DNA of 64,000 bases, taken from Novosphingobium malaysiense. Lineage in GTDB: Bacteria; Pseudomonadota; Alphaproteobacteria; Sphingomonadales; Sphingomonadaceae. The position numbers were made by a program, and so were the translations under genes. Numbering within the stretch: position 1 is the first letter of the stretch; every line of letters begins with the position of its first letter. Positions 48,224 through 56,638 of the stretch are shown here, piece after piece. The notes beneath the pieces were generated by a model, which was not told where the DNA came from, did not search any database, and saw only the letters and a list, made by a program, of their open reading frames with translations. Location: the NCBI RefSeq assembly GCF_000802225.1, contig NZ_JTDI01000011.1, positions 1 through 64,000 on the forward strand, given 5' to 3'.

Positions 48224-48625
48224 CTAAACGGACTCGATAACTTCGAGCAGAAAGCCTTCCGGATCGGCAAATACGCCCATCCTGCTGCTGCCGCTGGGCA
48301 ATTCGATCGGCCCCTTCGCCTGATGAACGGTACCGCCCGCAGCCAGGACGCGGGCTTCAAAGGCATCGAGATCGCTGGTGAAGTAGACGAGCATCACACC
48401 GCTGGACGAAGGCTCTCCCCCGTCCGTGTATGTAAACAGGATCAAACTGTGCCCGCCGCCTTCCGGGACAAAGATTATCTCGTCGATCGGCCGGCCGGCC
48501 AATTGGTCGCGAATAAAGATGCCTTCGCCATATCCGCAAACCGAACGATAGAATTCCGCTTCCCTTTGCAGATCCTTGACGACCAGTTTCGTCGAGACGA
48601 GGCTCGAACCAGGTTGATTAGTCAC
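48224..48625 (-). CDS. VOC-superfamily (glyoxalase-like) protein
   Basis: A 133-aa single-domain protein with the beta-alpha-beta-beta-beta repeats of the vicinal oxygen chelate fold: STKLVVKDLQREAEFYRSVC, HSLILFTYTDGG, GVMLVYFTSDLDAFEARVLA and the closing MGVFADPEGFLLEVIES. The Glu in LLEVIE is a usual metal ligand of the family. Possible roles are glyoxalase, epimerase or dioxygenase. The GTG at 48625 is preferred by spacing from AGAGAG; a TTG two codons upstream is possible. It follows the alcohol dehydrogenase gene by 30 bases. Confidence 0.8.
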   Translation of the reverse strand: MTNQPGSSLVSTKLVVKDLQREAEFYRSVCGYGEGIFIRDQLAGRPIDEIIFVPEGGGHSLILFTYTDGGEPSSSGVMLVYFTSDLDAFEARVLAAGGTVHQAKGPIELPSGSSRMGVFADPEGFLLEVIESV

Positions 48626-48655
48626 TGACAATCTCTCTTTTCGATTTTTATGAAA

Positions 48656-49735
48656 TCAGAACACGATCACGCTGCGCGCGATCTCGCCGCCATTCATGGC
48701 AGCAAAGCCTTCGTTGATGTCGGCGAGCGCGATTTTCTTGGAAACCAGTTCGTCGAGCATCAGGCGCCCATCCATGTAGTAGCGTGCGAGTTGCGGGAGG
48801 AAGAGCTGGAAGGGCACGTCGCCCATGCCCGAAGGAATGATGCGAATATCCTTGTAGAGCATCTCAAGGATCGGGAACGACATTTCGGCCCCCATTGCCG
48901 GCATACCGATGAGCAACAACGTGCCGTGCTTACGCAGCATTGCGAAGGCATCGCGGGAAGTCGCCGGCGATCCGACGACCTCAAAGGCGAAATCAACGCC
49001 TCCGCCCGACAGTTCGCGCACCTCTTCCACCGCGTTCGGGCCTGCCATGACGGCCGCCGTCGCCCCGAACTTCCGGGCCATATCGAGTTTGGCCTGGTTG
49101 ACGTCGACAGCAATGATCTGTTCCGCCCCGGCAATCCGGGCGCCCTGGATGGTATTCAGGCCCACACCGCCACAGCCGATCACGACCGCCTTGGAGCCAG
49201 GCCTTATCTTCGCACCATTGATGGCCGCGCCAGCCCCGGTAAGGACACCGCAACCCAAGAGTGCGGCAGCTTCTGGCGGGACGTTTCCGGGCAGCTTCAC
49301 CGCAGAACGGTAATGCACCACCATTTCCTCTGCGAAGCCGCCGATGTCCGCAGCCTGCCACACCGGCTTGCCTTTCCAGGTGAGCCGGGAGCCGGCTTCG
49401 CGAACAGGCGCGCGCGGGCGCACTTCGCATCGGTGGTTGTGACCGGTCTGGCAATCCGCACATTCGCCGCAATACGCGGAGAAGCTGGTAACAACGAAAT
49501 CGCCTACCTTTAGATCAGGCACATCCTCGCCGACTGCCTCGATATAGCCTGCCGCTTCATGTCCGAGCACTGTGAGACCGCGTCCGGGCAAATGGCCTGA
49601 AATGAGATGATAGTCGCTGTGGCACAAGCCACTGGCGACGATGCGAACGCGGATTTCTCCACGGCGAGGACCATCAAGTTCCAGATCCTCGATCGTGAGC
49701 GGCGCGCCGACCTCCTGAAATACAGCAGCCTTCAT
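48656..49735 (-). CDS. Zinc-dependent alcohol dehydrogenase (MDR, class III-like)
   Basis: A 359-aa medium-chain dehydrogenase. Catalytic-zinc motifs are GLCHSDYH and LGHEAAG, and the structural-zinc lobe is CGECADCQTGHNHRC. The nucleotide-binding motif is VIGCGGVGLN with an acidic residue at the end of the next strand (IIAVDVNQAK), implying NAD. The lobe and overall length resemble glutathione-dependent/aryl alcohol dehydrogenases. It would oxidise an alcohol intermediate to an aldehyde or ketone. Its ATG overlaps the upstream hydrolase stop by 4 bases. Confidence 0.92.
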   Translation of the reverse strand: MKAAVFQEVGAPLTIEDLELDGPRRGEIRVRIVASGLCHSDYHLISGHLPGRGLTVLGHEAAGYIEAVGEDVPDLKVGDFVVTSFSAYCGECADCQTGHNHRCEVRPRAPVREAGSRLTWKGKPVWQAADIGGFAEEMVVHYRSAVKLPGNVPPEAAALLGCGVLTGAGAAINGAKIRPGSKAVVIGCGGVGLNTIQGARIAGAEQIIAVDVNQAKLDMARKFGATAAVMAGPNAVEEVRELSGGGVDFAFEVVGSPATSRDAFAMLRKHGTLLLIGMPAMGAEMSFPILEMLYKDIRIIPSGMGDVPFQLFLPQLARYYMDGRLMLDELVSKKIALADINEGFAAMNGGEIARSVIVF

Positions 49736-50730
49736 GAACCCTCTCCGCCAGTTACTGTTTTCTGCGACAATACAGATTCGAGGAAATGCCTAATTTCCTT
49801 GTCTATTTCATCACCCTCAGGCGCTCCGCTGAAATTCCCGTGCCCGGCTGCTTCCACGACATGCAACTCCGCCGGGATATCCGCCGCCCGCAGAGCCCGG
49901 TGCATCCGAACCGTGTTCGACAAAAACAAGTCTCGAGTGCCCGTTGTCAGGATTGTGGGAGGGAAACCCTTGGTGAAATCGCCAAAAAGCGGCGAAAGAT
50001 AGGGATCGGTCAGATCGTGTCCGTTCGCGTAGAGCAGATTGACCGGCATCAACGGCGCAAGACCAGGATCGACACCCAGATTCACATGGAAACTGTCGCC
50101 AGATTCGGTGAGATCGGCCTCGGGAGTCTGAAGAATGGCACCAGCCGGCATCGCCAACCCTTCGTCGCGAGCCCGCAAGATCAGGGCAGCAGCCAGGTTC
50201 CCTCCAGCCGAAGCGCCGTGCACGACAATCCGCGATGGATCATACTGTTCAAGCAGCGCGCGATAAGCGGTCATGGCATCGTCGAGCGCGGCAGGATAGG
50301 GGTGGTCGGGCGGCATCCGGTAATCGGGCGACCAGACCTTTGTCTTCAGCCGTGTCGCAATGCCTATGGCCATCAATCGGCAAAGTTCGCCGCCACAAAG
50401 GAACAAGCCTCCGCCATGGAGGTCGAGCACGACACCGCCGCTACCGGCGGGCAGATCTTCGGGCGTAACGTCGAACACACACAGCCCATCCAGATCGCGC
50501 TCGATCACTTCGGCCGGGGAAGATGGGCTGATCTGCTGCAGCATGGGCATGAGACCGGCCTCGGCCATTCTTATATGGGCTCTCCACCCCTCCCGGTCGT
50601 CCTGATCGGGAAATGCTGCAGGCCCTCCATCGTAACTCGGATTTGCCAATATCGTTTGAGCTATTGGACTGAGGTAGGATGGAACGGGAAGATCACGCGC
50701 CGGCACCCTGACTGTCTTGGCATCACCCAT
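49732..50730 (-). CDS. Alpha/beta hydrolase (HSL-like)
   Basis: A 332-aa HSL-family hydrolase: oxyanion HGGGLF (105-110), SPDYRMPPDHPYPAAL, nucleophile Ser174 in GASAGG, Asp in TGTRDLFLS and His in AAGHGNF. The ATG at 50730 starts the protein without a signal peptide, so it is cytosolic. It is clearly paralogous to the exported hydrolase at 43435 (matching YDP-I-H/Y-G-x-SAGG and TG-R-D blocks). It is coupled to the alcohol dehydrogenase by a 4-base overlap, suggesting ester cleavage followed by alcohol oxidation. Confidence 0.88.
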   Translation of the reverse strand: MGDAKTVRVPARDLPVPSYLSPIAQTILANPSYDGGPAAFPDQDDREGWRAHIRMAEAGLMPMLQQISPSSPAEVIERDLDGLCVFDVTPEDLPAGSGGVVLDLHGGGLFLCGGELCRLMAIGIATRLKTKVWSPDYRMPPDHPYPAALDDAMTAYRALLEQYDPSRIVVHGASAGGNLAAALILRARDEGLAMPAGAILQTPEADLTESGDSFHVNLGVDPGLAPLMPVNLLYANGHDLTDPYLSPLFGDFTKGFPPTILTTGTRDLFLSNTVRMHRALRAADIPAELHVVEAAGHGNFSGAPEGDEIDKEIRHFLESVLSQKTVTGGEGS

Positions 50731-50806
50731 GAAAAACTCTCCCCAAACTTCTGGCTGCACTTTTCCGGATGGCGCGGCAGGTATGAAGTCTTGCCGCGCC
50801 CGGCCG

Positions 50807-52036
50807 TCAGGCAATGACCTTTGCGGCCTTCAGAGCTTCGATGCGATCCCATTCCATGCCGAGATCGTCCATCAGGAACAGCTCGGTATGCTCGGAAGCC
50901 TGCGGCGCTCGCTCGACGTGATGGGTTACCTTGTCAAACTGCACCGGCGAACGAACGACGCGCAGCGGTTCGCCGCCATCCGAAGGTGTCAGTTCCAGGA
51001 ACATGTCATTCGCCAGCGCCTGCTCATCTTCAGCCAACTCAAGGAAGGTCTGGAATGTTGACCACTGCCCCTTGAAAGTCTTCAGCTTCTCCCGCCAGTA
51101 CGTGATCGGCTGCTTCCCGATGGCCGCGACAATCAGGCCACTTGCATCAGACCAATTTTCCATCAGCGCCTCGGCAGTGGAGAAGCGAGGATCGCTGGCA
51201 GCCTCAGGAATGCCCAGGTGCGTGAAAGCGTCCTCGATGAACGGCCCCGGGGAAAGAGTGCACAGCATGACCGTTCCGCCGTCCGAAGTCATGTAGTTAC
51301 CCAGGAAGGGATTGCCGCGAACCCCACCGATCGAACGCGGCGGTGGCGGTGTCCATTCCTTGTCCTCTGCCACCTGGGCGATTGCGGCACCAGCCGCCCA
51401 CCAGCCCGTGGCCAGCAGGGAAACGTCGACTTCGACCGCCTCGCCAGTCCGCTCGCGGTGAAACAGGGCAGCGGAAATGCCGCCGGCAATGTTCATGCCG
51501 CCGATCGAATCCCCAAAAGCCGGCATCGCCTGCGAAGCGGGATATTCAACCTCGCCGGTGGAAAGCGCCTTGCCGATACCAGTGCGGGCCCAGAACGCTG
51601 TGCTGTCGAAACCGCCTGCCTCACGTTCAGGCCCCTTTTCGCCCCAGGCGCTGCCCCGCACATAGATGATGTTCGGGTTCACGGCGCGGATGTGCTCCAC
51701 GTCAAACTTGTTCTTCTGACGGGCCTTGGGCAGGTAATTGGTCAGAAAGACGTCGCAGGTCTTGGCAATTTCGTAGAGCAGTTCCTGCCCTTCCTGAGTC
51801 GAGAGATCAATGCCGACGCTGCGTTTGCCGCGGTTGGGATGCTCGATCAGCGTCATGCGGTTGGGATTGACCTTCTTGCCAGCGAACTGGACAAAGCCGC
51901 GCTGCGTGTCACCGCGAACGGGATGTTCGATCTTGATGACGTCAGCGCCCCACTCTGCAAGGACAGCGCCTGCGGCCGGCACAAACGTGAACTGAGCTAC
52001 CTCCAGAACCCGCACGCCTTCCATCACCTTCGTCAT
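50807..52036 (-). CDS. Class III CoA-transferase (CaiB/BaiF family)
   Basis: A 409-aa protein. The opening GVRVLEVAQFTFVPAAGAVL, GADVIKIEHPVRGDTQRG, the catalytic Asp in AGGFDSTAFWARTG, PAFGDSIGGMNIAGGISAAL and the C-terminal VRSPVQFDK fragment are typical of the family. It transfers CoA between acids, perhaps recycling CoA from a product onto the incoming acid. The ATG at 52036 follows GGGAGAATGGA. It heads the CaiB, hydrolase, alcohol dehydrogenase, VOC unit. Confidence 0.92.
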   Translation of the reverse strand: MTKVMEGVRVLEVAQFTFVPAAGAVLAEWGADVIKIEHPVRGDTQRGFVQFAGKKVNPNRMTLIEHPNRGKRSVGIDLSTQEGQELLYEIAKTCDVFLTNYLPKARQKNKFDVEHIRAVNPNIIYVRGSAWGEKGPEREAGGFDSTAFWARTGIGKALSTGEVEYPASQAMPAFGDSIGGMNIAGGISAALFHRERTGEAVEVDVSLLATGWWAAGAAIAQVAEDKEWTPPPPRSIGGVRGNPFLGNYMTSDGGTVMLCTLSPGPFIEDAFTHLGIPEAASDPRFSTAEALMENWSDASGLIVAAIGKQPITYWREKLKTFKGQWSTFQTFLELAEDEQALANDMFLELTPSDGGEPLRVVRSPVQFDKVTHHVERAPQASEHTELFLMDDLGMEWDRIEALKAAKVIA

Positions 52037-52130
52037 TCCATTCTCCCGAAACCAGATGCCAGGCGCGCAGCAGCACCTGCAGCATCGACCTGCGCCCAAC
52101 ATCGCCACGTCCGGCACATTGGTCAATCGA

Positions 52131-52148
52131 TTTTAATTTCTATTAAAA
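52131..52148. promoter_or_regulatory. AT-rich cluster motif, copy 4
   Basis: TTTTAATTTCTATTAAAA, in which TTTTAAT and ATTAAAA form a perfect inverted repeat. It matches copy 2 at 14 of 16 positions over 52131-52146. It lies between the divergent CaiB-type gene and the 52276 hydrolase. Confidence 0.55.
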
Positions 52149-52275
52149 CAAAAGATCGCTAGACGTACCGGGAAAACACCACGCGGGGGTACTGGCAGGC
52201 AGGGTCGCCTTGACACAATTATGACGCTCCAAGCCCCGCACCACGTCAATTGGATATCCCGGACAGGCCAAGATC

Positions 52276-53223
52276 ATGATCGACATTGCTTCCCCTCCGT
52301 TTCAATCCGGCGGCCCGGATGCACCAGGTCCCGGAGGCCGTTTTCGAGGCTGGGCCTTGGCCCTGTTGACGCGGATGCTCGCACCCGATTTTGCAACCCC
52401 CGGCGCCCTGGAAAAGGCCGTGCGAAATGACCGCGCCAAGGGTCCGGGCCTTCCTCCGAAAGGCGCACTCAAGAAAATCAGGTTCACCGACGGAAAACGG
52501 GCTGGCCTGCGCACATTTGGTGCTACGCCGATTACCGGAATCACCTCGCCCATCAAAATGCTGTACCTGCATGGCGGCGCCTTCGTGCTCGATTTCCAGT
52601 CGATCCAGTGGGGCCTTGTCACCGGTTTGTTGCAGCGCGTTCCCGGCGAAATCATCGCTCCGCTCTACCCGCTGGGTCCGGAAGCGAACTGGTCGGAGAC
52701 GATGGATGCCGTGCATGCCTCGTACATGGACCTGATTGCGCAGTATGACCCGGCCCAGGTAGTCGTCTGCGGCGATTCCGCCGGCGGCGGCCTTTCCCTG
52801 CTGCTGGCACAACGCCTGCGCGATGAAGGCCTTCCTCTTCCGGCCGCGCTGGTCATGTTTTCCCCCTGCCTCGACATCAGCGCATGCGGCGCCGACCAAC
52901 CTGCGATCGAAAAACGCGACCCGGTTCTTCGCCTTTCCATGATGAAGGATGTGGCCCGGATGTGGGTGCAGGACGTTCCCGCGGATGATCCCCGGGTGAG
53001 CGCCCTGTTCGGCGATCAGTCCGGGCTGCCACCATCGCTAGTCTTCAGCGGTGATCGCGAAATCCTTGATTCGGATGCCCTTCGTCTTGCCGCCAAAAAC
53101 CCCGAAGTCGTCCACCGCCATTACCCTGAAATGCAGCACGTCTGGCCTGTCAGCCCACTCAAGGAAGGCAAGCAGGCTCTCGACGAGGCAGCCGCATTCA
53201 TGCTGCATTACGCATCCGGCTGA
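52276..53223 (+). CDS. Alpha/beta hydrolase (HSL-like)
   Basis: A 315-aa HSL-family hydrolase: oxyanion HGGAF (99-103), nucleophile Ser168 in the canonical GDSAGG, Asp in FSGDREILDSD and His in PEMQHVWPV. YPLGPEANW replaces the usual Y-R-L-A-P-E motif, but its Glu is retained. There is no signal peptide. It is the third hydrolase of this family in the cluster and is transcribed alone, divergently from CaiB. Its ATG lies in a region without a strong ribosome-binding site. Confidence 0.88.
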   Translation: MIDIASPPFQSGGPDAPGPGGRFRGWALALLTRMLAPDFATPGALEKAVRNDRAKGPGLPPKGALKKIRFTDGKRAGLRTFGATPITGITSPIKMLYLHGGAFVLDFQSIQWGLVTGLLQRVPGEIIAPLYPLGPEANWSETMDAVHASYMDLIAQYDPAQVVVCGDSAGGGLSLLLAQRLRDEGLPLPAALVMFSPCLDISACGADQPAIEKRDPVLRLSMMKDVARMWVQDVPADDPRVSALFGDQSGLPPSLVFSGDREILDSDALRLAAKNPEVVHRHYPEMQHVWPVSPLKEGKQALDEAAAFMLHYASG

Positions 53224-53300
53224 CGCATGCTCACACGTCCGGCAAACACCTCACAAAAGCACCACGTTACGCGCAGTCTCAATCGGCGCGCTGATTATAA

Positions 53301-53316
53301 TTTGAAATACAATTAA
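53301..53316. promoter_or_regulatory. AT-rich cluster motif, copy 5
   Basis: TTTGAAATACAATTAA, 86 bases before the membrane-protein start at 53402. It matches copy 2 at 14 of 16 positions. Confidence 0.55.
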
Positions 53317-53401
53317 ATATCGTGCATGCCGCCGGCACTCAAAAACGTGTCGCGCAAGGGCGCGGCAGACTACTTCCTGGGACTGGGCGAGGAGATTGGC
53401 A

Positions 53402-54172
53402 ATGAACGCAACGCAGAGAGCACTTTCAGCGGAACCTGTGGTAGTCAGAAAGCTACCTCCCTCCAAGGCACTGCGCCTGACATGGCTATTATTTTTCGGC
53501 TCTCTGGTTGCCGCTGGCTCGGTCTATTCCAACATGGCCCTAGCCCCTGGGGCAGACCGGAAATTCGTGGCACAGGTCATGAACAGCCACACGGTCATCG
53601 CCTACTATGGCGGGATCTTCGCCGCCATGTTTTTGCCCTCTCTGCGCAAGTGGACATCCTATGAACGCCTTCAGGGCGTCATCCTCCCGTTTCTCGTCAT
53701 GTCATATATCGTTCAGTTGACGTGGGAACTGGGCTTCGTTCTTCTCAACGAGCAGATCGCCAAGGCCAAGAATGAGTCCTGGGCATACTCCTGGTGGTCT
53801 TATCTTGACGGCGGCGACTACCGTTACCTCAATCCGGAACCTCCCATCCTGACGATGGAAATGCTCGGGATAACCAATGCCGTGGTCGGGGTAATCGGCC
53901 TGATCTGGCTCTATCGTTCCAAGTTCCTGGACTACCGTGCGACGCTCGTCATCATGGGAGTCGAAGCCATCCAGATCCCTCTGACATGGTACTACTACCT
54001 TTCCGAGGCGCTTGGCGGTTTCTCCCACGTCAATACTGCCAGCTTCATGGATTTCGGCGTGACGTTTTTCCTCGTCAACTCTCCGTGGCTGATCGTACCG
54101 TGGATGGTCCTGTACTGGGGGAATCAGACGCTCAAGCGCCAGTTTTCGCTGGCAGCCACCACGCGAGCCTGA
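53402..54172 (+). CDS. Polytopic membrane protein of unknown function
   Basis: A 256-aa protein with about six hydrophobic helices (LTWLLFFGSLVAAGSVYSNM, VIAYYGGIFAAMFLPSL, LPFLVMSYIVQLTWELGFVL, MLGITNAVVGVIGLIWLY, ATLVIMGVEAIQIPLTWYYY, FGVTFFLVNSPWLIVPWMVL). WELGFVLLNE and IPLTWYYY place charged and aromatic residues within helices, as in EXPERA/emopamil-binding-type proteins, a weak resemblance. The ATG at 53402 follows AGGAG. It stands alone behind its own AT-rich motif. It could be an isomerase or transporter for the cluster's substrate. Confidence 0.65.
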   Translation: MNATQRALSAEPVVVRKLPPSKALRLTWLLFFGSLVAAGSVYSNMALAPGADRKFVAQVMNSHTVIAYYGGIFAAMFLPSLRKWTSYERLQGVILPFLVMSYIVQLTWELGFVLLNEQIAKAKNESWAYSWWSYLDGGDYRYLNPEPPILTMEMLGITNAVVGVIGLIWLYRSKFLDYRATLVIMGVEAIQIPLTWYYYLSEALGGFSHVNTASFMDFGVTFFLVNSPWLIVPWMVLYWGNQTLKRQFSLAATTRA

Positions 54173-54467
54173 ACCATGATCCATGGCATCGATTGAGGCC
54201 ATCTCTTCCCAACCTGGCCACGGCCCAAGAGCCCGGCCAGGTTGGAAAAACTTTGTGCATCTAACCCACGCGGGAGGCGCCTGCTTGCGATCTGCATGCG
54301 GGCTGACGGCACCCCAGAAAACAGGCCGCCATCCGCGATGGGTGCTTGCGCGCCAAGCCGCAAGCCCACCCAAGCTGCCCCGTTCGAACTGAGCCAAACC
54401 AAGCATTGTCCGTTCCCGGCTAGCTTGCGCAGCTTCCCGGACACGCATTTGCGCACGACTGCTCGAC
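54173..54467. other. Intergenic, no gene seen
   Basis: About 295 bases following the membrane protein, with no frame of good composition. It runs into the receptor remnant and includes GGCCACGGCCCAAGAGCCCGGCCAGG-like GC-rich sequence with loose complementarity. Confidence 0.4.
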
Positions 54468-54624
54468 GATGCCAGCGGCTACGGCCTGAACCAGATCATC
54501 GTCATTACCCAAAAGCGCCAGCAGGGCCTGCAGGATGTGCCGATCACGGTGACTACTACGAGGCCGTAAGTGCTGGAAACAGACCGCGTGACCGAGGCAA
54601 CTGACTTGTGCCGCATGAACCTGA
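54468..54624 (+). pseudogene. Remnant of a TonB-dependent receptor (N-terminal region)
   Basis: Reading from 54468 gives DASGYGLNQIIVITQKRQQG then LQDVPITVTTTRP and a TAA at 54567. This is the TonB box and plug start of a receptor (compare IIVTAQKREQLLQDVPVAIT in the 38907 receptor). In the same frame after the stop the sequence continues VLETDRVTEATDLCRMN, recalling the ANRITDIMDL segment at the corresponding place, and then stops again. No start codon, signal peptide or barrel remains. Confidence 0.75.
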
Positions 54625-54783
54625 GGTGACGGTCAGCACGGCCACTGGAGGCGCCCCCCCTTTCCTTCACGGCGCGCCGCGCCGTGAGCTACGGTGTAGC
54701 CTCGAGGTAGGACAATCAGATCTTTGCCTACCTTTGACGATGTCTACATTTCCGAGCGCAGCTCGCCCCGTACAGGTTAACGG

Positions 54784-55548
54784 TCATGCCTTGCCGGGAT
54801 AGACCGACATGTCACCGGCATAGGCGATACCGCCCGGCCAGGCATCCTTACCGCTGATCTTGCGGAAATAGTGGACTGTCCGTGCAGTGGACGCAGCACT
54901 GGAGCGTGGCTCCATCGCAACGCCGCTGGGGCTTGCCCCCAAGGCACGATCAATGAAATCCTTGATCGTGAAGGCGAGATCGTCGGTCTGCTGGGCCGCC
55001 AGCACGAGCTGATCGCCGGGGCAATACCGGCGTGGCTCGATCTGCAGTGCACTCAGCTCGCCGCGCTTCATGGCGACATGGCCGGGCACATTGGTCACCT
55101 CGATGCTATGAATTTTGTCATACCAGTGGTGGTATTCATCATAGCGGCCGGGCGTGTAGTTTCCGAGGATGATCGACACTCCTGAAAACGGCTGGTCCTT
55201 GCGCCAGTTTGCGCTTCCTTCCCAGTCAGCGAACATATCGAAAGAATAAATGCGCTCCGTGCCATCGTCAGCAATGAGCCCTGCATCGCGCGCCACGGCA
55301 ATCAAAGGCCCCAGAGCAGGAAGGTCGATTGCAGGATCTGGCAGATCAAAATCGTAAAGGCTCATGAAGCGCCAGGGCTGCGGATTGCCCGCCATCACCT
55401 GCTCTTCTGTAACTTCGAACCGCTGCGCAGACCTGAACCCGCGAAGCGCAGTCAATTGACTCGCATGGTCCCCGTCAAACCAGCCAGCATAGTCCTGCGA
55501 TTTGCCCTCAGGCACATTATGCAGATGGATTGTCGTAACCAGGCTCAT
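54784..55548 (-). CDS. EthD/Dabb-like protein with duplicated alpha/beta-barrel domain
   Basis: A 254-aa protein without signal or membrane segment. Two related halves can be seen: TTIHLHNVPEGKSQDYAGWF with DGDHASQLTALRGFRSAQRF, and later IILGNYTPGRYDEYHHWYDK with IHSIEVTNVPGHVAMKRGEL. Both show a beta strand, a W-(F/Y)-D-x-(D/I)-H motif and a conserved Pro/Gly-Phe turn, as in the ferredoxin-like EthD and Dabb families. The function is unknown; relatives help degrade hydrophobic compounds. The ATG at 55548 follows GGAG. It lies downstream of the enoyl-CoA hydratase gene. Confidence 0.65.
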   Translation of the reverse strand: MSLVTTIHLHNVPEGKSQDYAGWFDGDHASQLTALRGFRSAQRFEVTEEQVMAGNPQPWRFMSLYDFDLPDPAIDLPALGPLIAVARDAGLIADDGTERIYSFDMFADWEGSANWRKDQPFSGVSIILGNYTPGRYDEYHHWYDKIHSIEVTNVPGHVAMKRGELSALQIEPRRYCPGDQLVLAAQQTDDLAFTIKDFIDRALGASPSGVAMEPRSSAASTARTVHYFRKISGKDAWPGGIAYAGDMSVYPGKA

Positions 55549-55635
55549 ATTTTTGAACTCCAGCATTGCTTGCCGCGGCCGGGGAGCGAGGAAAACAAGC
55601 CACAATGCGCCTCCGGCGAGCCCCCCCCCTTGCGA

Positions 55636-56433
55636 CTACTTCTTGCCGAGACTCTCGACGTGTTTTTTCAGCCCTTCCTGGTAGGAGGGCATCAGCATGA
55701 GTGATGCATTCGCCATGCGCTCGACCGCAGCAGCCTGATCAACCGCCAGATCATGAGCCAGTTCTATGGCGATCTTCGCAGTCCCCATTACTTCGCTGTT
55801 CTGAAGGGCCAAGTGGCGGCAGAATGCCATCACGTCTTCTTCGAACGTTTCGTCCGCATAGACCTTGTGTACCAGCCCCATGTTAAGCGCCTCGTGGGCG
55901 GAGACAGGCATATTGGCCATGATCAGCAAACGCGCCCAGTGCGGGCCCACCAGCCGGGTCAGTCGGCTGACACCGTTCGTGGCCGGCAAGACACCGAACC
56001 GGGCTTCAGGGAAAGCGTAGCTTGCAGACACCGCGGCAAGGCGGAAATCGCAGGACATCGACATTTCGAGCCCCCCACCAACGCACGCGCCCTGGTGAGC
56101 AACGACGAATGGTTTCTCGATGTGTTCGATCTCATCCCAAAGCTGGCGCATTCCGCTTGGAAGCCGCCTGTGGAACTCGCGGATGCCAGACCCCGTCTGC
56201 GGCGGAGTTCGTGCCGGCCCTCCCGACCGCAAATCAGCCCCTGAGGAAAAATAGCGCCCAGTCGCTCTTATGAGCATGACTTTCAGGGCGGACGCTTCCC
56301 GGAAATGCTCCACCGCATCCCGCAAACCCGACATCAGCTCATGGCTCATCGCGTTGAGTTTGGAGGGGCGATTGAAGGTGGCGACGAGTATTCCGTCCTC
56401 GATATGGGTCAGAATATGTGCTTCCTCAGTCAT
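55636..56433 (-). CDS. Enoyl-CoA hydratase/isomerase family protein
   Basis: A 265-aa crotonase. The opening ILVATFNRPSKLNAMSHELM, RYFSSGADLRSGG and the oxyanion/Glu motif GACVGGGLEMSMSCDFRLAA are present. The second Glu is in FPEARFGVLPATNGVSRLTR, followed by HEALNMGLVHKV. Both catalytic acids thus appear to be there. It hydrates an enoyl-CoA in beta-oxidation or isomerises it. The ATG at 56433 follows GGGAGGCGG. It leads a two-gene unit with the EthD-like gene, divergent from the GMC oxidoreductase gene. Confidence 0.9.
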   Translation of the reverse strand: MTEEAHILTHIEDGILVATFNRPSKLNAMSHELMSGLRDAVEHFREASALKVMLIRATGRYFSSGADLRSGGPARTPPQTGSGIREFHRRLPSGMRQLWDEIEHIEKPFVVAHQGACVGGGLEMSMSCDFRLAAVSASYAFPEARFGVLPATNGVSRLTRLVGPHWARLLIMANMPVSAHEALNMGLVHKVYADETFEEDVMAFCRHLALQNSEVMGTAKIAIELAHDLAVDQAAAVERMANASLMLMPSYQEGLKKHVESLGKK

Positions 56434-56547
56434 ACCGCCTCCCAACACACTCTCGGCAACAGCCTGCCGAATTGCCGGCCTGCGCGCCGTCTGCGAACAT
56501 CGCCACCCTGGCGCAGCGCGTCAAGGCCCGCATGATCAATAATTTTA

Positions 56548-56563
56548 TCTTGATTTCAATTTT
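56548..56563. promoter_or_regulatory. AT-rich cluster motif, copy 6
   Basis: TCTTGATTTCAATTTT with inner TTGA-TT-TCAA, between the divergent hydratase and GMC genes. Confidence 0.5.
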
Positions 56564-56638
56564 TACGATGGCATCTAACAAATCCAACTCAAAGCAGGAA
56601 CCGGCTTGCCATATATGACCCGGACGAGAGGATACAGC

